From positions 1 to 7,181 of the forward strand of contig JASIJN010000508.1 in NCBI GenBank assembly GCA_030050125.1: 7,181 nucleotides of DNA, read 5' to 3'. Shown one piece after another: positions 1 through 6,000 of the stretch. The DNA comes from Streptosporangiaceae bacterium. GTDB lineage: Bacteria; Actinomycetota; Actinomycetes; Streptosporangiales; Streptosporangiaceae. Each line of letters opens with the position of its first letter. Positions within the stretch are counted from its first letter, which is position 1. Both the position numbers and the translations under genes were made by a program. Under the pieces are notes generated by a model. That model made no database searches and was not told where the DNA came from. It was given only the letters and a program-made list of their open reading frames with translations.

Positions 1-40
1 TGGCCGGGGCGGCGTCGTGGGCCAGCGCGCGCACGGTCAC
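1..40 (-). CDS. Possible start of a further downstream gene (partial, 13 codons)
   Basis: On the minus strand a GTG at 40-38 shares its last two bases with the TGA stop (39-37) of the upstream methyltransferase, giving a 4-nt GTGA overlap typical of translationally coupled genes. An AGGA at 48-45 could act as the ribosome binding site, though its 4-nt spacing is short. A second in-frame GTG at 34-32 has a more usual 10-nt spacing. The frame is open to the window edge and reads roughly M-T-V-R-A-L-A-H-D-A-A-P-A. This is too short to suggest any function. The same GTGA junction occurs between the two rightward genes of this window, which supports the idea. Chance remains quite possible in DNA this rich in GTG. 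Confidence 0.35.
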   Translation of the reverse strand, partial: MTVRALAHDAAPA

Positions 41-774
41 GGTTTCCTGGCGCGCACCAGCAGGATCGACGCGGCGGCGGGCCAGCCGCAGAACAAGCGG
101 TCCAGCGGGCGCAGCGGCCCGGGCACGTCGTGGTACCGGGCCCCGCGCACGCCGATGCCGGTGAAGCCGCGCGCGGCCAGCAGCCCCACCAGGGCGCCGC
201 GGGTGAACAGGTGCAGGTGGCCGGCCACTTGATGGCCCGGCCTGCCGTAGACGCCGCGCAGGCTGACCTCGGAGAAGATCGGCTGCACCCCGAGCGCCAC
301 CAGCCCGCGGTTGTACCAGGCGGCCAGGTTCGGCGTGGACAGCAGCAGCGACCCGCCCGGCTTCAGCACCCGGAACACCTCCTCGAGCGCGGCGTCGGTG
401 TCGACCAGGTGCTCGATCAGTTCGCTCATGATGACCACGTCGACCGAGGCCGACGCCACCGGAAGCGGGTCGGTGCCGGACCGGACCACGGTCAGGCCCA
501 GCCGCCGGGCGCGGCCGAGCGCCCCGGCCGACCAGTCGAGCCCGATCAGGTGATGTCCCGGGTTGCGCCGCGCGGCCAGGCTCGCCGCGGCGCCGTCACC
601 GCAGCCCAGGTCGAGGACGCGGGCCGGGGCGGGCAGGCCGTGCAGCGCCTCGGCGAGCATCTTCGCCATCCGGTGCGCGCGGTCCGGCCCGGAACTCGCC
701 GGGGTGTCCGGGTTCTCGTAGAACGCCCGCAGCGAGCCGGAGGCCCCGCGGCCGGCGGTGGTCACCGGCGGCAT
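37..774 (-). CDS. Class I SAM-dependent methyltransferase (Methyltransf_11-like)
   Basis: This 245-residue cytosolic protein has a Rossmann-fold methyltransferase core. Visible motifs are motif I VLDLGCGDG (53-61, SAM-binding loop), the motif II acidic residue D80 in LIGLDWS (ribose hydroxyls), MSELIEHL (116-123), and a VLKPGG turn followed by LLLSTPN (137-149). A C-terminal GHLHLF (185-190), followed by a short helix and a strand, is common in members that act on sugars, lipids or small molecules. The acceptor cannot be deduced. The ATG at 774 is preceded by GAGAGG with a 6-nt spacer, supporting this start. It lies 18 nt after the stop of the GT4 glycosyltransferase and is presumably co-transcribed with it, suggesting methylation of a glycan or its lipid-linked precursor. 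The length is normal and no key motif is missing. The protein is clearly different in sequence from the other methyltransferase at 2264. The general class is certain; the substrate is unknown. Confidence 0.9.
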   Translation of the reverse strand: MPPVTTAGRGASGSLRAFYENPDTPASSGPDRAHRMAKMLAEALHGLPAPARVLDLGCGDGAAASLAARRNPGHHLIGLDWSAGALGRARRLGLTVVRSGTDPLPVASASVDVVIMSELIEHLVDTDAALEEVFRVLKPGGSLLLSTPNLAAWYNRGLVALGVQPIFSEVSLRGVYGRPGHQVAGHLHLFTRGALVGLLAARGFTGIGVRGARYHDVPGPLRPLDRLFCGWPAAASILLVRARKP

Positions 775-792
775 CGTCTGCCTCTCACCCGG

Positions 793-2103
793 TCACCGGC
801 GGCGCTGCGCTGCCCGGGCGACCGCCTCGTCGGCCACCGCGGCGAAGTCCTCGACCGCGGCCGACCAGTGCAGCCGCAGCGCCCGCTCGCGCGCGGCCAG
901 GCCGAGCGCCTCGCGGGTCCTGTGGTCCAGCGCGAGCGACGCCCACGCGGAGGCGAACTGGCCCTCGCTGCGGACCAGCACCCCGGTCTCGCCGTCTATC
1001 ACCGAGTCCCGCAGGCCCGGCACGTCGAACCCGATGCCCGGGGTGCCGCGGATCGCGGCCTCGGTGATCACGATGCCCCAGCCCTCGATCATGGCCGGAT
1101 GCAGCAGTATCCAGGCTGAGCAGAGCAGCCGGTGCTTTTCCTCCTCGGACACCCGGCCGGTGACCACCACGCCCGGCCCGGCCAGCGACTCGATCCGGGC
1201 CCGCTCGGGGCCGTCGCCCGCGATCACCAGCTGGCCGCCGACCACGTGGCGGACCCGGTCCCAGAGCCGCAGCAGCAGGTCGACGCGCTTATAGTCGGTC
1301 AGCCGGCCGAGGGCGAGGAACAGCGGCTCCTTGGATCGCGGCGTCAGCGGCTGCGGCTGCTCCACGCCGTTGCACACGATCCGGATCCGGTCGTCGCCGA
1401 CCCCGATCCCGGCCAGTGCCGCGGCCGTGGACGCGGACACGGTCAGGAACAGGTTGTCCCGGTGGGCCCAGGGCATGACGACGCTCTCGGCGAACTGGCC
1501 GACCCTGGACAACGGCCGCGGCAGGCGGACGTCCCACAGCTCGGTGTGCACGTGGTTGACCAGGCAGATCATCGGGCGGCGGGACCAGAACGGCGCGAAG
1601 AAAGGCATCCCGTTGCAGACCTCGACCAGCAGGTCGCACTCGCGCAGCCGCCGCCGGTAGTGCACCGGCGCGCGCAGGAACTGCGTGTAGGTGCCGCCGC
1701 TGCGGATCACCTCGTACCCGCGCGGAGCGACCCGCCCGCCGCACAGCAGGGTGATCCGGTCGCCGCGGGCGGTCATGCCCTCCGACAGCCGGTCGACCAG
1801 GACCTCGGAACCGCCGGCCCGGGGATTGGCCAGGTCGCGCCAGGCCACGAACACGATGTGCCGTGGCGGCCGGCCCGGGTCCCCGGCCGACACCGGCTCG
1901 TGCGTGGCGGGCGAACCCAGCGGAAGGGCGGAGGGAGCCAGCGGCGGGGCGGGCGGAGCCAGCGGCGGGGCGGGCGGAGCCAGCGGCAGGGCGGACGGGG
2001 CCAGTGGCAGCTGGGCGCCGTCTGAGGGAGCGTCCAGCCCGGCCGCGGCGGCCGCTATGCCCGACAGGCGAGGCGACTCCTGACTCACGCGACCACTCCC
2101 CAC
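793..2103 (-). CDS. GT4-family glycosyltransferase with a Pro/Ala/Leu-rich N-terminal tail
   Basis: This GT-B fold, retaining glycosyltransferase has up to 436 residues and is probably cytosolic or membrane-associated, transferring a sugar from a nucleotide-activated donor. The catalytic core begins near residue 82 with HIVFVAWRDLANPRAGGSE, the N-domain glycine-rich loop seen in many GT4 enzymes. The C-domain shows GRLTDYKRVDLLL (266-278; K272 is the usual phosphate-contacting lysine), AGDGPE (295-300), and the EX7E motif with E340 and E348 inside HPAMIEGWGIVITEA. It then shows GTPGIGFDVPGLRD and GETGVLV. Residues 1-80 are a low-complexity extension containing four LAP-rich heptads (34-61). 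The longest frame starts at GTG 2103 but lacks a clear ribosome binding site. The in-frame GTG at 2088 has GGGGAG 7 nt upstream and is the better start, giving 431 residues. It heads the leftward operon. From memory, mycobacterial Rv0225 is a comparable GT4 gene near an Rv0224c-type methyltransferase. Donor and acceptor are unknown. Confidence 0.9.
   Translation of the reverse strand: MGSGRVSQESPRLSGIAAAAAGLDAPSDGAQLPLAPSALPLAPPAPPLAPPAPPLAPSALPLGSPATHEPVSAGDPGRPPRHIVFVAWRDLANPRAGGSEVLVDRLSEGMTARGDRITLLCGGRVAPRGYEVIRSGGTYTQFLRAPVHYRRRLRECDLLVEVCNGMPFFAPFWSRRPMICLVNHVHTELWDVRLPRPLSRVGQFAESVVMPWAHRDNLFLTVSASTAAALAGIGVGDDRIRIVCNGVEQPQPLTPRSKEPLFLALGRLTDYKRVDLLLRLWDRVRHVVGGQLVIAGDGPERARIESLAGPGVVVTGRVSEEEKHRLLCSAWILLHPAMIEGWGIVITEAAIRGTPGIGFDVPGLRDSVIDGETGVLVRSEGQFASAWASLALDHRTREALGLAARERALRLHWSAAVEDFAAVADEAVARAAQRRR
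1919..2002 (-). repeat. 21-bp tandem repeat, four copies, inside the GT4 coding region
   Basis: There are four head-to-tail 21-bp units, at 1919-1939, 1940-1960, 1961-1981 and 1982-2002. The two central units are identical and the outer units differ at a few positions. A degenerate fifth partial unit may follow at 2003-2019. Because 21 is a multiple of 3, the array keeps the reading frame and encodes four heptads in the order LAPSALP, LAPPAPP, LAPPAPP, LAPSALP (residues about 34-61 of the longest GT4 reading). Such arrays can expand or contract by slippage without breaking the frame. The segment lies ahead of the catalytic core and looks like a flexible, unstructured tail. Confidence 0.9.
2096..2101 (-). 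promoter_or_regulatory. Ribosome binding site supporting GTG 2088 as the GT4 start
   Basis: Read on the minus strand, GGGGAG is followed by a 7-nt spacer and GTG (2088-2086). It lies inside the first codons of the longer alternative reading that begins at GTG 2103. It therefore favours a protein five residues shorter than the longest open frame. Confidence 0.5.
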
Positions 2104-2132
2104 ATCTGGATGCGACCCGTGACCAGAGCTAT

Positions 2133-2150
2133 CATTACTGGCAGGTAATG
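2133..2150. repeat. Perfect inverted repeat, possible operator
   Basis: CATTAC (2133-2138) and GTAATG (2145-2150) are exact reverse complements separated by the 6-nt spacer TGGCAG. The site lies in the divergent promoter region and overlaps the candidate leftward -10. This size and spacing suit binding of a dimeric transcription factor. A short RNA hairpin is the alternative reading, but there is no U-tract to suggest a terminator. Confidence 0.45.
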
Positions 2151-2162
2151 TCTACCGGACAA
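2134..2162 (-). promoter_or_regulatory. Candidate promoter for the leftward GT4-methyltransferase unit
   Basis: On the minus strand TTGTCC (2162-2157) matches the -35 consensus at 4 of 6 positions. After exactly 17 nt, AGTAAT (2139-2134) matches the -10 consensus at 4 of 6. Transcription would start near 2127, leaving a leader of roughly 40 nt before GTG 2088. The -10 element and part of the spacer fall within the inverted repeat at 2133-2150. Matches of this quality occur by chance, so this is only a candidate. Confidence 0.3.
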
Positions 2163-2185
2163 TGGAGCATTTGTTCTGGTAATTT
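2156..2185 (+). promoter_or_regulatory. Candidate promoter for the rightward methyltransferase-aftD unit
   Basis: On the plus strand CGGACA (2156-2161) could serve as a -35 element. After 18 nt, TAATTT (2180-2185) could serve as a -10, which would give a leader of about 70 nt before ATG 2264. The alternative GATAAT at 2213-2218 is a better -10 hexamer but lacks a -35 at normal spacing; the nearest, TCGACA at 2185-2190, is 22 nt away. The -35 proposed here overlaps the -35 proposed for the opposite strand, making the two promoters back to back. Confidence 0.25.
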
Positions 2186-2263
2186 CGACAAGTCGTCGAT
2201 CGCTGGTCCAGGGATAATTGATGGCTGTTCCGGGCTGGACAGGGCGCTACCCAGAGGACCTCC

Positions 2264-3064
2264 ATGAGCCTGCTGCCACCGCCTCTCCGTCGCCCCTCCG
2301 CGCCGGCCGGGCCTGACCAGCGCTCGGCCGGCGGACCGACGCGACGCCGGGGCCTGCTCCGGTCGGTGTACCTGTACCGGCTGTTCCGGAAGGAGCAGAC
2401 CGATCCTGAGAGCTTCTACGCCGGCCTGGCCGAGGACACCGTCGCCCAGCTTGAGCACTACTGCGAACTGCCGGGATGCACCGTCGTCGACGTCGGCGGC
2501 GGCCCCGGCCACTTCACCGCGGCGCTGCGCGAGCGCGGGGCCCGGTGCTACCTGTTCGAGCCCGACTCGGCCGAGATGCTCAGCCGCGGCACCATCCCGG
2601 CCGGCGCGGTGATCGCGGACGGTTACTGGCTGCCGGTGCGCGACGGCGGGGCCGACGTCTGCCTGTCGTCCAACGTGCTCGAGCACGTCCGCGACCCGCT
2701 CGGCCTGATCGAGGAGATGGTCAGGGCGACCAGGCCCGGCGGGCTGATCTTCCTGTCGTTCACCAACTGGTACTCCCCGCACGGCGGGCACGAGATGTCG
2801 CCCTGGCACTACCTGGGCTGCCGGTTCGCCGAGCGCCGCTACGTCCGCAGGGCCGGCCGCCCGCCCAAGAACCGCTTCGGCGTCACCCTGTTCCCGGTGC
2901 ACGTGGGGACGGTACTGCGGCTGATGAGATCCCGCGGCGACGTCATCATCGTCGACGCCCTGCCCCGCTACTACCCCCGCTGGTGCAGGCCGATCGTGCG
3001 GATCCCCTGGCTGCGCGAGGTCGCCACCTGGAACCTCCTGCTGATCCTGAGGCGCATCGAGTGA
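2264..3064 (+). CDS. Class I SAM-dependent methyltransferase, Rv0224c-like
   Basis: This 266-residue soluble protein has a methyltransferase core starting near residue 72. It shows motif I VVDVGGGPGHF (74-84), E99 in LFEPD (ribose binding), D119 in IADGYWLPV, DVCLSSNVLEHVRDP (131-145), RPGG (157-160) and the strand LIFLSFT. The family-specific part includes GGHEMSPWHYLG (174-185), RRAGRPPKN (195-203) and PRYYPRW (234-240). From memory these match the pattern of Mycobacterium tuberculosis Rv0224c, a methyltransferase of unknown substrate. ATG 2264 is preceded by AGAGGA with a 5-nt spacer. Residues 1-30 are a Pro/Arg-rich extension of low conservation, and a shorter start is not supported by another clear ribosome site. 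Its stop overlaps the start of the AftD-like gene (GTGA), so the two are translationally coupled and probably act in one pathway. That suggests, without proving, methylation of a cell-envelope glycan or its carrier lipid. Confidence 0.9.
   Translation: MSLLPPPLRRPSAPAGPDQRSAGGPTRRRGLLRSVYLYRLFRKEQTDPESFYAGLAEDTVAQLEHYCELPGCTVVDVGGGPGHFTAALRERGARCYLFEPDSAEMLSRGTIPAGAVIADGYWLPVRDGGADVCLSSNVLEHVRDPLGLIEEMVRATRPGGLIFLSFTNWYSPHGGHEMSPWHYLGCRFAERRYVRRAGRPPKNRFGVTLFPVHVGTVLRLMRSRGDVIIVDALPRYYPRWCRPIVRIPWLREVATWNLLLILRRIE
3049..3052 (+). promoter_or_regulatory. Ribosome binding site and GTGA coupling junction for the AftD-like gene
   Basis: GAGG lies 8 nt ahead of GTG 3061, inside the last codons of the methyltransferase. 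Together with the 4-nt stop/start overlap at 3061-3064 it fixes the start. The next in-frame candidate, ATG 3103, has only a weak GGCGG-like upstream sequence. Confidence 0.6.
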
Positions 3065-6000
3065 CCGCCCCGGCCCTGAGCGGCGGCCCGGGCGGCGACC
3101 TGATGGGCGCCGAGGAAACGCCGGCCGACACCGGCGCCGAGCGCGGGCCCCGGCCAGGCCGGCCGCACGGCTGGCGGGCGGCCAGCGGCCGCTGGTTCCT
3201 CCTGGTCTGGGCGGCGGCCCTGATCGTGCTGCTCGCCAACGACACCGGCCGGATGATCTTCGACACCAAGCTCGGCGTCGACATCAACGCGGCCGGGTTC
3301 TTCGCCCGGCTGTGGCCGCTGTGGAATCCGCTGGAGTGGCTCGGGACCCTTCAGGATCAGTACATCGGCTACGCGGTCCCGATGGGCCCGTTCTTCCTGG
3401 TCGGCCAGTTCCTGCACCTGCCGGTCTGGATCGTCGAGCGGCTGTGGCTGTCGCTGCTGATCGCGGCCGGATTCTGGGGCGTGACCAAGCTCGCCACCGC
3501 GCTGGAGATCGGCTCGGAGGGCTCGCGGCTGCTGGCCGGCGTGGTGTTCGCGCTCTGGCCGACGTTCACCATCGTCATCGGCTCCACGTCGGCGGCGGCG
3601 CTGCCCGGGCTGATGGTGCCGTGGGCGGTGCTGCCGCTGGTCGACGGCCTGGCGGGCCGCAGGTCGGCGGTGGCGGCCTGCGCCCGCTCCGGCGTCGCGA
3701 TCCTGCTGATGGGCGGGGTCAACGCGGTGTCCACGATCAGCGTGCTCGTGCTGCCCGCGCTCTACATCGTGACCCACACCCGCGGGCGGCGGCGCATCGC
3801 GGTCGGCGCCTGCTGGGCGACGGCGGTGGTCGCGGCCACCGCCTGGTGGGCGGTCCCGCTGCTGCTGCAGGGCCGCTACTCGTTCAACTTCCTGCCGTAC
3901 GTCGAGCAGGCGGCCACGACCACCAAGACCATGTCGACCGACGCCTTCCTGCGCGGCGCCGGCAACTGGACGGCGTACTTCGACCTGGGCGCCCCGTGGC
4001 TGTCCGCGGGCTGGGCGATGGTGGCCAACCCGGGCGCGATCGCCGCCTCCGCGGTCACGGCGGCCGCCGGGCTGTGCGGCCTGGCCCGGCGGGACATGCC
4101 GGAGCGGATGTGGCTGCGGCTGTCGGTCGGGGTGGTGGCGCTGGCCGCGCTGGCCGGCTACCCCGGCCCGCTGGGCGGGCCGCTGCACGGCCTGGTGCAG
4201 AACCTGCTCAACGGGACCTTCGCCCCGTTCCGCAACGTCAGCAAGCTCGAGCCCGTGGTCGGGCTGGCGCTCGCGCTGGGCATCGCGCACCTGCTCGGCC
4301 TGGCCAGGGAACATGCCATGCCCGCCCCGAGGGGATCGCGCCGCCTCACCGCGCGCGTGGCCGCGGCCCCCGTGATCGCACTCGGCCTGGCCGGCCTGGC
4401 CCTGCCCTACCTCACCGGCCAGATCCTGCAGCCGGGCTCGTTCACCGCGGTGCCGAGCTACTGGTACCAGGTGGCCAGCTTCCTGGCCAGCCATTCCAAG
4501 AACCAGACCGCCCTGGTGGTCCCGGGCGACAGCCACGGCATCTACCTGTGGGGCGAGCCGATCGACGATCCGCTGGAGCCGCTGGCCAGCTCGCCGTGGG
4601 CGGAGCGGGCCCTGGTCCCTTACGGCGGGCCCGGATCGCAGACCTTCCTCGACACCGCCGAGACCGCGATCGAGTCCGGCCAGGACGTGCCGGGCCTGGC
4701 CGCGTTCCTGGCCCGGGCCGGCATCCGCTACGTGGTGGTGCGCAACGACCTGAGCCCCGGCGACATCGGGTACACGGCGCCGCGGATCGTGCTGCAGACC
4801 CTGGCCCTCTCTGGGTTCACCCGGGCTGCCTCGTTCGGGCCGATGATCACCGGCGCGCAGACCAACCCGGAGACGATCCAGCAGGTCCAGGCCTACCTGC
4901 CCAAGTACCCCGCGATCGAGGTGTTCCAGGCGACCAGGGCATCGCTGCGTCCGTCCTCCCCGGTCACCGCCTTGCCGGCCTCGAGCACCGCGCTGGTCAA
5001 CGGCGGTCCCGACTCGCTGCTGCAGCTGACCGGGCAGGGGGTGCTCGCGGGGAACCAGGCCGCGGTCATCGCGGGCGACACGACGGCCGGGCGTCCCGCC
5101 CTGTGGGCGGTGACCGACGGGCAGCGGCGGCAGGACAACGCGTTCGGGCTGATCAACGCCAACACGTCGTTCACCTACACCGCCACCGAGACCAACCCGG
5201 TCGACGACCCGCTCGGCGGGGGCGGCGGCCCGCCGAGGCAGATCCTCCCGGTGCCCGCGGCCGGCCATCAGACCGTGGCGGTGCTCTCCGGCGCGGCCAG
5301 CGTGACCGCGTCGTCGTACGGCTCCTGGCTCACGTACCAGCCGCAGTACGACCCGGTCAACGCGTTCGACGGGAACTCCGCCACCGCCTGGGCCGAGGGC
5401 GATCCCAGCACCCCGGTCGGCCAGTGGATCCAGATCACCTTCGACCGCACGCTCGACCTGTCCTCCAGCATCGGGGTGCAGTTGCTCGACGACGGCTTCA
5501 GCCGAGCCATCGCGAACCAGCTTCAGGTCAGCACCGCGGCCGGGCGGGTCACCACGCCGACCGTGCCGACCAACGCCACGCAGCGGCTGCGGGTGGTGCC
5601 GGGGCCGACGAAGTGGCTGCGGATCACGATCACCGGGGCCAGCAACGTCATCGCGGGCAACCCGGGCGCGGGCATCAGGGACGTGCTGATTCCGGGCGTC
5701 CGCGTAACGCGCTACCTGCAGCCTGCCGAGGATAGCGCCGGGTCCGCGGCGCCGTCGGTGGCGTTCTCGTTCTCCCAGCCGGCCCCGGCCCCGGCGGGCG
5801 AGGCCGACCGCGCGGCGACCGAGCCGATGGCCCGGCTGTTCACCCTGGACCGGCCGATGCCGCTGCAGCTGACCGCGACCGCCGTGGCCCAGCCGAGCTC
5901 GGCCCTGTCCGCGCTGCTCGGCAAGCTGGCGCCGCCGGGCAAACTGTCGTTGCTGGTCAGCGCGAGCTCGACCTGGGGGTCGCTGCCGACGTTCGGTCCC

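Larger units (their letters stand above)
2104..2263. promoter_or_regulatory. Divergent intergenic region with AT-enriched core
   Basis: This 160-bp gap lies between two divergently transcribed units and must hold both promoters. By hand count, positions 2131-2230 contain 54 A/T in 100 bases, far above the flanking coding DNA, as expected for an actinobacterial promoter region. It contains a perfect inverted repeat (2133-2150) and repeated GGTAAT-like words at 2144-2149 and 2178-2183, with the related GGGATAAT at 2211-2218. No RNA gene or riboswitch is recognisable. Confidence 0.75.

Noticed and set aside
1919..2002. Direct repeats considered as a CRISPR array or intergenic iterons
   Set aside because: The units are contiguous with no spacers, and they lie in frame within a coding region.
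130..2025. Long plus-strand open frames (130-1119 and 1132-2025) opposite the leftward genes
   Set aside because: They have low-information Arg/Gln/His/Pro-rich translations. The opposite strand encodes proteins with clear methyltransferase and GT4 motifs.
2185..2218. TCGACA with GATAAT as a rightward promoter
   Set aside because: The spacer is 22 nt, too long for a standard sigma-70-type promoter. GATAAT alone is kept only as an alternative -10.
2135..2902. A 255-residue minus-strand open frame across the promoter region and second methyltransferase
   Set aside because: It is antisense to a gene with intact motifs, crosses the intergenic region, and has no recognisable domain.
3312..5735. 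An 807-residue plus-strand open frame overlapping the AftD-like gene
   Set aside because: It is an Arg/Gly/Ala-rich frame-shifted shadow of the AftD-like reading with no motifs or ribosome binding site.
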